NCBI RefSeq assembly: GCF_029714425.1
Contig: NZ_CP121668.1
Location: 7,213,501-7,277,500, forward strand
DNA: 64,000 nucleotides
Reading direction: 5' to 3'
From: Bradyrhizobium sp. CB2312
Lineage (GTDB): Bacteria > Pseudomonadota > Alphaproteobacteria > Rhizobiales > Xanthobacteraceae
Below are positions 44,262 through 53,254 of the stretch, piece by piece (the first letter of the stretch is position 1; each line of letters begins with the position of its first letter). The notes below the pieces were generated by a model. The model saw nothing but the letters and a program-made list of their open reading frames with translations. It made no database searches and was not told the origin of the DNA. The position numbers and the translations under genes were made by a program.

Positions 44262-46466
44262 CTAGCGCGCCAGCACGATCGAGACCTGGATCTGGCCGCG
44301 CGTGCGCAACACCTCCAGCGCCACGTCGTCGCCGTGGCGGCTGACGCGCAAATCGACGCTGGACTCGCCGAGGCGCAGATCGCGCAGGATCACCTCGTTC
44401 AGGAACGCCGGCAGATGCGGATTGCGCAAACGGATCTCGCCGCGCGCCACATCGAACTCGATGCCGAGCGCCGCCTCGAGCAGCGTGAATGGCGTCGCGC
44501 TGGCCCAGGCCTGCGGCGCGCAGGCGACCGGATAGAGCGTCGGGCCGCGCCGCTTCTCGCGCCGGAAGCCACAGAACAGTTCCGGCAGCCGGCGCAAATC
44601 CATGTAGGTCGCGGCGTCGAACAGGCCCTTGAAGACATGTGCGACCGAATGCTTGAGCCCGTAGCGCGCGAGCCCGAGCGCGATCAGCGCGTTGTCGTGC
44701 GGCCAGACCGAGCCGTCATGATAGGACATCGGGTTATAGCGCACCTCGCCTTGCGCGACGGTGCGGATGCCCCAGCCGGAGAAGAAGTGCGGCCGCATCA
44801 GATCGGCGGCGACGAGGCGCGCGCGGTCCTCGCGGATCATGCCGCTGAACAGCACCTGCCCGGCATTCGAGGTGCGCACCCTGCACGGCCGCTTCTTGCC
44901 GTCGAGCGCGAGCGCGTAGGTGCCGAGCTCCTCGCACCAGAACGCCCTTTCGAAGCGCTCGGCCAGCGCCTTGGCTTCGGTCTCGAGCTTGCGCACCCGG
45001 TCCGGCTTGCCGAGCCGCAGCGCGCAACGCGCGGCGAGCTGCTTGGCCGCGTAGACGTAGCCCTGGACTTCGGCGAGCGCGATATTGCCTTCCGCGAGCT
45101 GGCCGTCGGCATGGAAGATCGCGTCGTAGGAATCCTTCCAGCCCTGGTTGGCCAGTCCCTTCTCCGTCGCGCGCTGGTATTCGACGAAGCCGTCCTGATC
45201 GGGATCACCCGGACCGTCGATCCAGGCCAGCCCCGCCTCGATCGCCGGCCACAGCTCGATCAGCGTCGCGGCATCGCCGGTGCGCTCGAAATAGCTTCCG
45301 GCGAGCAGGATGAACAAGGCGGTCGAATCGACGCTGCCGTAATATTGCGAGAACGGCACCTCGCGCAGCGCCGCCATCTCGCCGCCGCGCATCTCGTGCA
45401 GGATCTTTCCGGGCGCCGCATCGGCGAGCGGATCGACCGTCTTGGCCTGGAAATGGGCGAGCCGCCTGAGGACGCCCTTGGCGATCCGCGGGTCGATCCA
45501 CAGCATCTGCAGCGCAGTGATCAGCCCGTCGCGGCCGAAGGTCGTCGAGTACCAGGGAATGCCGGCATAGGGATAACGCCCCTGCGGCGTTTCCGTCATC
45601 AGCATGTTGAGGTCGGCCATGGCCTGGCACAGCACCTCGTTGAAGATGTTGTTCGAGGTCTCGACGCTGGCCGCGTCCATGGTGGAGTGCCGCATCTCGC
45701 GGCGATGCGCCAGCAGGCCCCGGAAGAACCGCGCCGGCTTTTCCGACGCCGGCCTGTTGCAGGACACCGCCACGAACAGCGACTTGGCCTGGTGCGGATC
45801 GAGATCGATCTGCCAGGCCGCGGCGTTGACGGAGAGCCGCGTCGGCCGCGGGTCGAAATGCAGGCCGGTGGTGCGCTCGGCATCGTCGAGGCCGCGATAG
45901 TCGAAGAGCACGTCGGTCGGCCCGAGCAGCTTGCTCGTGCCGGTGCCGCGGCGCGGCCGCCGCTCGCCGCGGACCTCGAACAGGTCGGCGAAATCGTTGT
46001 CGAACAGCAGCGTCAACTCGAAGCTCGCGGGCCGCTCACCATGGTTCTGCACGCCGATGCGTTGATAGGCCGAGCCGCGCCACAGGAAGATCGTGCGCAC
46101 GATGTGCAGCAGGTCCTTCTGCAGGACGAGGGCGCCCTCGCGGTAGATGTCGGGATTGGTGAGATCGACCGTCAGGGCCGAATTGTCGTCGCGTAAGTTG
46201 GAGCCGAGCAGCAGCGGCTGGAGGTCGTTGAGCACGAGCTCCAGCCGCGCGAGGTAGCGCGTGTCATAGTGGAACAGGCCGTCCGGCCCGCCGGCCGAGG
46301 CGCCGATGTCGCCGTGACTGTCGAGCACGATGAAGGTGTCGTCGTGCTTGAGCGAGCGCCGCGGCCGCGCCGACGGCCCCGTCATCGGGATGTAGAAGGG
46401 CTGCTCCGCGACCTGCTCCACGGTCCGCGCCACGGAGACGAATTTGGTGACGACTTCGGCTGCCAT
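44262..46466 (-). CDS. Amylo-alpha-1,6-glucosidase / glycogen-debranching-type protein
   Basis: About 734 residues from ATG 46466 (AGGGGAGCAGC upstream). An N-terminal beta domain (about 30-220) with SHGDIGASAGGPDGLFHYDT matches the GDE N-terminal 'bis' type. The catalytic (alpha/alpha)6 barrel (about 290-700) includes PWYSTTFGRDGLITALQMLW, DQDGFVEYQRATEKGLANQG and PMSYHDGSVWPHDNALIALG. It should act on an alpha-glucan or related oligosaccharide in the cytoplasm. In rhizobia it is often grouped with a GT4 enzyme, and one lies at 48566 across the ABC exporter. Confidence 0.86.
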   Translation of the reverse strand: MAAEVVTKFVSVARTVEQVAEQPFYIPMTGPSARPRRSLKHDDTFIVLDSHGDIGASAGGPDGLFHYDTRYLARLELVLNDLQPLLLGSNLRDDNSALTVDLTNPDIYREGALVLQKDLLHIVRTIFLWRGSAYQRIGVQNHGERPASFELTLLFDNDFADLFEVRGERRPRRGTGTSKLLGPTDVLFDYRGLDDAERTTGLHFDPRPTRLSVNAAAWQIDLDPHQAKSLFVAVSCNRPASEKPARFFRGLLAHRREMRHSTMDAASVETSNNIFNEVLCQAMADLNMLMTETPQGRYPYAGIPWYSTTFGRDGLITALQMLWIDPRIAKGVLRRLAHFQAKTVDPLADAAPGKILHEMRGGEMAALREVPFSQYYGSVDSTALFILLAGSYFERTGDAATLIELWPAIEAGLAWIDGPGDPDQDGFVEYQRATEKGLANQGWKDSYDAIFHADGQLAEGNIALAEVQGYVYAAKQLAARCALRLGKPDRVRKLETEAKALAERFERAFWCEELGTYALALDGKKRPCRVRTSNAGQVLFSGMIREDRARLVAADLMRPHFFSGWGIRTVAQGEVRYNPMSYHDGSVWPHDNALIALGLARYGLKHSVAHVFKGLFDAATYMDLRRLPELFCGFRREKRRGPTLYPVACAPQAWASATPFTLLEAALGIEFDVARGEIRLRNPHLPAFLNEVILRDLRLGESSVDLRVSRHGDDVALEVLRTRGQIQVSIVLAR

Positions 46467-46523
46467 AAGCTGCTCCCCTGCCCCTGTTTCGAAACGCAAC
46501 CAGCGCGGACGCGACTCTCGAGG

Positions 46524-48287
46524 TTACGCGGCGAACTTCGCGAGCCGGCTCATCTCCTGCGTCACCAGCTCCCGGTACGGACCGTGCCCCTGCATCAGGC
46601 GGTCGGGCGCGCCGTCCTCGATGATCTTGCCGTTCTTGAGCACGATCACACGGTCGAAATTGCGCAGCGTCGCGAGCCGATGCGCGATCGCGATCACGGT
46701 GCGGCCGCGCATCAGGCGCGACAGCGCCTCGCGGATGGCCTCCTCGGATTCGCTGTCCAGCGCCGCGGTCGCCTCGTCCAGCAGCAGGATCGGCGCATCC
46801 TTCAGGAAGGCGCGCGCGATCGCGATGCGCTGACGCTGGCCGCCGGACATCTTCACACCGCGGTCGCCGACCATGGTGTCGAGACCATCAGGCAGACTCT
46901 CGACGAAATCGCAGCGGGCCGCAATAGCCGCGCGCAGCACCTCGTCGTCGGTCGCATTCGGGCGGCCGTAGCGGACGTTCTCGCGGATGGAGCGGTGGAA
47001 CAGCGAGATATCCTGCGGGACCACCGAGATCGCCTCGCGCAGGCTCAGCTGTGTCACCATCGAGATGTCCTGGCCGTCGACCGTGATGCCGCCTTCGTCG
47101 ACGTCGTAGAAGCGCTGAAGCAGCGTGAACAGGGTCGACTTGCCGCCGCCGGACTGGCCGACCAGGCCGACGCGTTGGCCGGGCTGCAGCCGCAGGCTGA
47201 ACCGCTCGAAGATCTTCTCGCCGCCGGGATAGCCGAAGGTCACGTTGTTGAACGCGATCGCCGCGCCGCTCTTCACCAGTGGCTCCGCCTCGGGGTGATC
47301 GCGCAGCTCATGCGGCACCAGCAGCGTCGCGATGGCCTCGGTCAACCGCGCGACATGCTGGGTGACGTCGACCAGCGCCACCGCGAGATCGCGGGTGGCG
47401 TTGAGGATGGACAGGCCGAGGGTGCAGACCAGCACGACGTCGCCGGTGGTCGCCTCGCCCTGCTGCCAGAGCGTGATCGCCCAGGCCATCAGCGTAACGG
47501 TCAGGACGACTGTCACACCGGCATGGGTGAGCCGCAGCTTTTCGAGATAGCGCAGGCTGCGGCCGCGCGCGGTGAGCTCGCGATTGACGGTAGCGTCGAA
47601 CCGCTCGTGCTCATGGCCGATGCCGCAGAAGGCGCGGACCAGCGGCATGTTGCTGATGACGTCGATCATCTCGCCGTCGACCACGGCCGCCTTGTCGGCG
47701 AAATCGTCGTGCAGTGGCTTGCCGGCGGCCGCCAGGTGGAACATCGCGATCACCATGCCGCCCGCGACCACGATCAGGCCGAGCGCCATATAGGGACTGA
47801 CGGTTCCGATCAGCATGATCGCCGCAATTGTGGCAATGCACGGCGGCAACACATTCCAGACGAACATGTTCTCGACCGTGAACACCGCGTTCGAGGTCGC
47901 GGTGATACGGCTCGTCAGCATGCCCGGCATGCGGTCCGAGAAGTAGCTCGGCGCATGTCCGGTCAGATGGCGAAATATGTCACGGCGTAGATCGCCCGTG
48001 ACACGAACGAAGGTAAAACTCGCTGTCCAGCTCGCGATCCGCCACAGGAAGTTATCGGCAGCGATCAGCGACATGAGCAGAATGAATGCCAGCCATACGC
48101 TGCCACCATGCGATGTTCCCGCCGACAGACTGTCGACGAGGGATTTGACGCCGTACTGCGTGCCTACGGAGCAGGCAACGGCGGCGACGACAGCAGTCAG
48201 GATCACGAGATGCGACGCGAGACGACGTCGAAGATAGCGCAAGACAAAGGCAAATGGCCTGCGCGCGTATCCAGAAAGCTGATCCAT
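46524..48287 (-). CDS. ABC exporter, fused permease and ATPase
   Basis: 587 residues. The membrane half (about 1-310) has six helices of the MsbA/multidrug type. The ATPase half has Walker A GQSGGGKST, Q-loop QDISLFHRS, signature MSGGQRQRI, Walker B ILLLDEATAAL and H-loop IAHRL. Homodimers of such proteins export lipids, glycans or drugs. Its position between a glucan enzyme and a glycosyltransferase suggests a saccharide or glycolipid substrate. It is divergent from the GT4 gene at 48566. Confidence 0.88.
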   Translation of the reverse strand: MDQLSGYARRPFAFVLRYLRRRLASHLVILTAVVAAVACSVGTQYGVKSLVDSLSAGTSHGGSVWLAFILLMSLIAADNFLWRIASWTASFTFVRVTGDLRRDIFRHLTGHAPSYFSDRMPGMLTSRITATSNAVFTVENMFVWNVLPPCIATIAAIMLIGTVSPYMALGLIVVAGGMVIAMFHLAAAGKPLHDDFADKAAVVDGEMIDVISNMPLVRAFCGIGHEHERFDATVNRELTARGRSLRYLEKLRLTHAGVTVVLTVTLMAWAITLWQQGEATTGDVVLVCTLGLSILNATRDLAVALVDVTQHVARLTEAIATLLVPHELRDHPEAEPLVKSGAAIAFNNVTFGYPGGEKIFERFSLRLQPGQRVGLVGQSGGGKSTLFTLLQRFYDVDEGGITVDGQDISMVTQLSLREAISVVPQDISLFHRSIRENVRYGRPNATDDEVLRAAIAARCDFVESLPDGLDTMVGDRGVKMSGGQRQRIAIARAFLKDAPILLLDEATAALDSESEEAIREALSRLMRGRTVIAIAHRLATLRNFDRVIVLKNGKIIEDGAPDRLMQGHGPYRELVTQEMSRLAKFAA

Positions 48288-48565
48288 GTGACACTCTACC
48301 CCGCGTGATGGTTTTCAATTTTCGTGACTGTTCGACTGAACATCGACCAGCTCGCCTCGGTTCCCGGGCAAGCTCATCACGACATGCGGATGCGGACGAT
48401 CTGCGAAGACGAGATGGCAGCATCGAGACAGGTGCGAGATGTGTCCAATAAGTAACGTTTGTTGAGAGGAACTTCGCAACTGCGGAAACGTTCCCTTTGC
48501 TGGCATTGCCGGTGCCGTACGCGCTGGGGGTTTTCAATATTCATGATCGCAAAGGAGAAGGTGAG

Positions 48566-49636
48566 ATGCGCATCGCGCAGGTAGCTCCGTTGACGGAGGC
48601 TGTTCCACCCAAGCTGTATGGCGGCACCGAGCGGGTGGTGCATTGGTTGACGGAAGAGCTGGTTGCCCTTGGACATGACGTCACACTGTTCGCCAGCGGC
48701 GACTCGCAGACGTCGGCGAAGCTGGATGCCTTATGGCCGCGGGCGCTGCGCCTCGACGGTTCCGTGCGTGATCCGAACGCGTTGCACATGGTGCTCTTGG
48801 AGCGGGTGCGGCAGAAATGTGACGACGAGGAGTTCGACTTCCTCCACTTCCATCTCGACTATTATCCGTGGTCGCTGTTCCACCGGCAGCCGACGCCTTT
48901 CGTGACCACGCTGCATGGCCGGCTCGACCTGCCGGAGCATCAGCCGGTGTTCGAGACCTTCTCCAAGATGCCCGTGATCTCGATCTCGAATGCGCAGCGG
49001 CGGCCGGTGCCGCAGGCGAACTGGGTGACGACGATCCATCACGGCCTGCCCGAGACTTTGCTGACGCCGAAGCCGGCGAAACAGGAATATCTCGCCGTGC
49101 TCGGCCGCATCGCTCCGGAGAAAGGCGTCGACCGCGCCATCAAGATCGCGACCCATTGCGGCATCCCGCTGAAGATCGCGGCCAAGGTCGATCGCGCCGA
49201 CCAGGATTATTACGACGAACTGATCAAGCCGATGATCGTGAACAATCCGCTGGTGGAATTCATCGGCGAGATCAGCGACCACGAGAAGTCGGACTTCCTG
49301 AGCGGCGCGCTGGGACTTCTGCTGCCGATCGACTGGCCGGAGCCGTTCGGCCTCGTGATGATCGAGGCCATGGCCTGCGGCACGCCGGTCGTCGCCTTCA
49401 ACCGCGGCTCGGTGCCGGAGATCATCGACGAGGGCCTCACCGGCTTCGTCGTCGAGGACATCCTCAGCGCCGCCGGCGTCGTCAACCGTCTTCCGAGACT
49501 GGACCGCTCCGCGATCCGCAAGCAGTTCGAGACGCGCTTCACGGCGCGGCGGATGGCGCTCGACTATCTTGCGGCCTATCGCAGCCTGACCGAGGAGCAA
49601 GCACCGCGGATCAAGCTGGTGAGCAGCGCGGAGTAG
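48566..49636 (+). CDS. GT4-family glycosyltransferase
   Basis: 356 residues from ATG 48566 behind AAAGGAGAAGG. The N-terminal MRIAQVAPLTEAVPPKLYGG and TERVVHWLTEELVALGHDVT form the acceptor domain. The donor domain has VLGRIAPEKGVDRAIKIA and PEPFGLVMIEAMACGTPVVA, the E-x7-E signature. It transfers a sugar from a nucleotide donor with retention. In rhizobia this type often travels with the debranching-type enzyme at 44262. Product unknown. The 278-base gap before the ABC exporter carries the divergent promoters; no other gene is seen there. Confidence 0.88.
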   Translation: MRIAQVAPLTEAVPPKLYGGTERVVHWLTEELVALGHDVTLFASGDSQTSAKLDALWPRALRLDGSVRDPNALHMVLLERVRQKCDDEEFDFLHFHLDYYPWSLFHRQPTPFVTTLHGRLDLPEHQPVFETFSKMPVISISNAQRRPVPQANWVTTIHHGLPETLLTPKPAKQEYLAVLGRIAPEKGVDRAIKIATHCGIPLKIAAKVDRADQDYYDELIKPMIVNNPLVEFIGEISDHEKSDFLSGALGLLLPIDWPEPFGLVMIEAMACGTPVVAFNRGSVPEIIDEGLTGFVVEDILSAAGVVNRLPRLDRSAIRKQFETRFTARRMALDYLAAYRSLTEEQAPRIKLVSSAE

Positions 49637-49652
49637 TTGCCTCACCCACAGC

Positions 49653-49784
49653 TGTCGTCCCGGACAAGCGAAGCGCAGATCCGGGACCCATAACCACAGG
49701 ATAGTGTTTGGCGAAGACTCGGAGTGACCGTCTCGTCCAAAACGTCTCCCTGGGGTTATGGTCCCGCGTTCGCGGGGACGACAC
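49653..49784. repeat. Interspersed palindromic repeat, TGTCGTCCCGGACAAGCG family
   Basis: About 132 bases: TGTCGTCCCGGACAAGCG, GGGACCCATAACCAC at the left and GGGGTTATGGTCCC, CGCGGGGACGACA at the right are inverted. It fills the gap between the GT4 gene and the alkylsulfatase gene. Confidence 0.8.
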
Positions 49785-49807
49785 CGAATACGTTGCCGCG
49801 GTGGTGG

Positions 49808-51736
49808 CTACACCACCACCGCCCGCTTCGGCTCCACGATCTCGAACATCCGCGGAAACTCATCCATCAGGCCCATCAGCTCGGCGAGCTTCATGGGGTT
49901 GCCTGACAGCTTGATCTTGCCGGCCGCCACCGCCTCCGGAAAACTCGTCAGCTTCGCGATCACCTCATCGAGCGTCGATCGCGCCAGCGTGAAGCTGGCA
50001 TCGGCGCCTTCGGCCTGCACGCCCGCGGTATAGGTCAGTGCGCAGTTCTCCAGATTGAGCACGAAGGTCTCGCCGGTGTCCGAAAAGCTCCAGTTCAGCA
50101 CGATGTGCTTTCCTTCCGCCTTCGGACCGTTGAGGCGAATGCCGAGCACGTCCCAGAGCTGCTCCGTGCGCAGCGCGGCCACCGTCTCGCGCGGCATCGG
50201 CGGACGCGGCGGGGTCTTCGGCATGCCCTGGCGTAATTCCTGCGCGCCGAACAGATAGGCGTTGCGCCAGGTCGCGCTTTCGGCGGCATAGCCCAGCTGC
50301 TCCAGCGTGTCCGCCAACAGCGCGCGCGCCGCCTGATTGTCCGGCTCGGCGAAGACGAGATGGCCGAGCGCCTGCGCGACGAAGCGGAATTCACCCTTGT
50401 CGAAATCCGCGCGCGCCCGCGTCAGGATCGCGTCGGCGCCACCCATATACGCGACGTATTTCTTGCCGGACTCGACCGGCGGCAGTGGATCGAGATTGAC
50501 CGGGTTGGCGTCGTACCAACCGAGATACTTTTGGTAGATCGCCTTCACATTGTGCCGGATGTGACCGTAATATCCGCGGCCGTGCCAGGCGCCTTCGAGG
50601 CTCTTCGGCAACTGGATGGTCTCCGCGATCTCCGTCGCGGTGAGGCCGTGGTTCATCAGACGGATGGTCTGGTCATGCGCGAACTTGTAGAGATCGCGCT
50701 GCTGCCGGATCATGGTGCCGATGCGCTCAGTACCCCACACTGGCCAGTGGTGCTGGCCGCACATCGCCTCCGCCTTGCCGTCCCACAGCTGCAAGGCCTC
50801 GTTGAGGTACTTCGACCACGCCAGCGCATCGCGCACGTCGGCGCCGCGGAACGGCAAGAGATTGTGGAAATTGTGGGTGCAGTTCTCGGCAAGGTTCAAC
50901 AGCTTGTAGCGCGGGATGAAGAAGTGCATCTCCGCCGGCGCCTCGCTGTTCGGCGCCATCTGGAATTCGAATGCGACGCCGTCGATCACGCGCCTGTCGC
51001 CGGTCGCCATGATCAGATCGGTCGGCCGCAGCAACGCGACCGAGCCCGCGGCCATCGACTTGCCGAGGCCGCAATCGACCTGGCCTCGTGCCCCCTTGGC
51101 CAGGAACGGCCCGAATTGGTACTGCGCCCGCCGCAGCATCGCAGGGCCCGCGATGATGTTCTCGGAAACCGCGTGCTCCATGAACAGGTTCGGCGCGATG
51201 ATCGGCACGCGGCCGGTCGCCAGCGCATCCTCCTCCAGGACGCCGCGCGCGCCACCCCAATGGTCGGTGTGGGTGTGGGTGAAGATTACGGCCGCAACCG
51301 GCTTCTGGCCGCGATGCGCAAAATAGAGATCGAGCGCGGCACGCGCGCCTTCGATCGAGGTCAGCGTGTCCACGACGATGACGCCGCTGTCGCCCTCGAT
51401 CAGCGTCATGTTGGCGATGTCCAGCCCGCGCACCTGGTAGACGCCGGGCACGACCTCGAACAGCCCATGCTGCATGTTGAGCCGCGACTGCCGCCACAGG
51501 CTGGGATTGACCGTCGGCGGCGCCTGCTCGGCGGAGAGGAAGCCGTAAGGCTCGAGGCTCCAGACCGTGCGCCCTTGCGGATTTGTCACCTTCGCATTGT
51601 CGATCGTGCCGAGGAAGCCCCGCGCAGCATCGTCGAAATCCTGCGTGTCGGAAAACGGCAGCGCGTTGAGCATCGCCGTCTGCTGCGCGATGACGGACGG
51701 CGTTGCGTCCTTGGGCTCGCTGCTGAACTCAGTCAT
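49808..51736 (-). CDS. Alkyl sulfatase of the metallo-beta-lactamase superfamily (SdsA-like)
   Basis: 642 residues from ATG 51736, with GGGAGGAAACAAGC upstream; the frame runs open to 51970 through a repeat. The zinc motif FTHTHTDHWGGARG and CGQHHWPVWG identify the type III alkylsulfatase group, as do the alpha-helical dimer domain (about 400-530) and the C-terminal SCP2-like domain (about 540-640). It releases sulfate from alkyl sulfates such as SDS. There is no clear signal peptide, unlike the secreted SdsA1. Confidence 0.9.
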   Translation of the reverse strand: MTEFSSEPKDATPSVIAQQTAMLNALPFSDTQDFDDAARGFLGTIDNAKVTNPQGRTVWSLEPYGFLSAEQAPPTVNPSLWRQSRLNMQHGLFEVVPGVYQVRGLDIANMTLIEGDSGVIVVDTLTSIEGARAALDLYFAHRGQKPVAAVIFTHTHTDHWGGARGVLEEDALATGRVPIIAPNLFMEHAVSENIIAGPAMLRRAQYQFGPFLAKGARGQVDCGLGKSMAAGSVALLRPTDLIMATGDRRVIDGVAFEFQMAPNSEAPAEMHFFIPRYKLLNLAENCTHNFHNLLPFRGADVRDALAWSKYLNEALQLWDGKAEAMCGQHHWPVWGTERIGTMIRQQRDLYKFAHDQTIRLMNHGLTATEIAETIQLPKSLEGAWHGRGYYGHIRHNVKAIYQKYLGWYDANPVNLDPLPPVESGKKYVAYMGGADAILTRARADFDKGEFRFVAQALGHLVFAEPDNQAARALLADTLEQLGYAAESATWRNAYLFGAQELRQGMPKTPPRPPMPRETVAALRTEQLWDVLGIRLNGPKAEGKHIVLNWSFSDTGETFVLNLENCALTYTAGVQAEGADASFTLARSTLDEVIAKLTSFPEAVAAGKIKLSGNPMKLAELMGLMDEFPRMFEIVEPKRAVVV

Positions 51737-51819
51737 GCTTGTTTCCTCCCGGCCTGATGCGCGGCATCTAACCGCATCTCGCGGTCGATTGCCATCACCG
51801 GGGGAGACAGCAGAGGTGC

Positions 51820-51966
51820 CCTTCCCTTCTCCCCTTGCGGGAGAAGGTGGCGCGAAGCGCCGGATGAGGGGTATATCTCCGCTCGTACGACTGCTCGTGA
51901 GGATAGATACCCCTCGCCCGTCTCGCCGCTTTGCGGCGAGCCCCCTCTCCCGCAAGGGGAGAGGGT
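51820..51966. repeat. Long interspersed palindromic repeat, CTCCCCTTGTGGGAG family, copy 2
   Basis: About 147 bases with CTTCTCCCCTTGCGGGAGAAGG and CCTCTCCCGCAAGGGGAGAGG, and GGCGCGAAGCGCCGGATGAG inside. It is a close relative of the 25866 element and lies between the alkylsulfatase and GGDEF genes. Confidence 0.85.
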
Positions 51967-51973
51967 GCATCGT

Positions 51974-53134
51974 CTACGCGGCCAGTCCTTCGGCGACGGG
52001 TTGATTCGACGCATCAGTCTTGTCGGCCATCCGCAACTCCCGCGCCAGCACATAGCCGCCGCGGCTTTCCTTGGCCCGATAGAGCGCCTTGTCGGAGCGC
52101 GACAACAGCGCTTCCGCGGTGCGCCCGTCGTGCGGCGCCACGGCGACGCCGACGCTCACGCCGAGCTCGATCATCTGTCCGTCGACATCATAGGGGGCAC
52201 TGATCGACTGCACGATACGCCGGACCATCTCTTCCGCGTCTGCGGTCGCACGCTGCACCAGGACGAACTCGTCGCCGCCCATGCGGACTACGAGATCCTC
52301 GGCCGCGGCGATCGCCCTGAGCCGGCCGGCGACCTGCCTCAGCAGCGCATCGCCGACAGGATGGCCGAAGCGGTCGTTCGCTTCCTTGAAGCGGTCGAGA
52401 TCGAGCGTATGGACGGCAACCATCCCGGCCGCGAGCATGGCAGGCAAATCCGTCGCCAGCACCGAACGATTGGACACGCCGGTCATCGGATCGATGCGCG
52501 ATAGCTGCTCGAACTGCCGCTTGAGCGTGATCTGGCTGATCGAGGCATTGAAGCTCAGCCGCACCATCTCGAAGCTCGCGACCACATACATCAAGATCAG
52601 CAGCCCGAGTCCGACATGGCGCAGATCGGGCTGCATGAAGGTGACGATCGCGGCGGGCGCGGCGATGGCGACCAGATCGAGCAGCGCCGCGACGGGGCGC
52701 AGCGCCAGCCGCGCCACCACGCCGGCACCAAAGCCGAAGCCGATGCCGATCGCCATCACGGAGCAGAGCGCATCGCCGAGCACAATGCTGCGCGCGGCAA
52801 ACAGGCCAAGAATGAGAGCCGTCACGACGGTGCCGGCCACATAGCACCGCTCCCAGCGGACGGCCTCGGCCCGGCCGAGCTGTGGCGCACGCGCAAGGCG
52901 GCGGCGGAATGCAAAGACCTCGAACAGACGGACAATGGCCACCAACACGCCGGCGAACGTCAGGGCTGCCGTCACCATATCGCCCGTCTCATAGGTCGTG
53001 ATGGCGCCGACCATCGCGAGGCAAGCGGCCGCGAGAATGTTGGGCATCGTCGTGCCGTGAAGGCCCGTGATGACTTCCAGATAGACGGCGTCGGAAATCG
53101 ACGCCCGTCCGGATTCCATTCTGTTGAACAACAT
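51974..53134 (-). CDS. Membrane diguanylate cyclase (GGDEF protein)
   Basis: 386 residues. The N-terminal half has about five or six hydrophobic segments (about 30-190) acting as a sensor. The GGDEF domain (about 215-375) has RMGGDEFVLVQRA and LDLDRFKEANDRFGHPVGDA, with intact active-site G-G-D-E-F. It should make cyclic di-GMP, which usually favours sessile life. No EAL domain. The signal is unknown, and no partner gene adjoins it. Confidence 0.9.
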   Translation of the reverse strand: MLFNRMESGRASISDAVYLEVITGLHGTTMPNILAAACLAMVGAITTYETGDMVTAALTFAGVLVAIVRLFEVFAFRRRLARAPQLGRAEAVRWERCYVAGTVVTALILGLFAARSIVLGDALCSVMAIGIGFGFGAGVVARLALRPVAALLDLVAIAAPAAIVTFMQPDLRHVGLGLLILMYVVASFEMVRLSFNASISQITLKRQFEQLSRIDPMTGVSNRSVLATDLPAMLAAGMVAVHTLDLDRFKEANDRFGHPVGDALLRQVAGRLRAIAAAEDLVVRMGGDEFVLVQRATADAEEMVRRIVQSISAPYDVDGQMIELGVSVGVAVAPHDGRTAEALLSRSDKALYRAKESRGGYVLARELRMADKTDASNQPVAEGLAA

Positions 53135-53254
53135 GCCAGCCCCTATCCCGCTGGCACGTTCTTACCGCAGACCCGTAAAATCGGCTCCTTTCGGAGCGAT
53201 GGCATTTGAGCGAGCGGGTTTACCGCGCGTTAGCCATCTCCGCCGGCGCATCGG

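Noticed and set aside
44106..46196. 696-residue open frame antisense to the debranching-type gene
   Set aside because: Shadow of a well-supported gene, with no recognisable domain.
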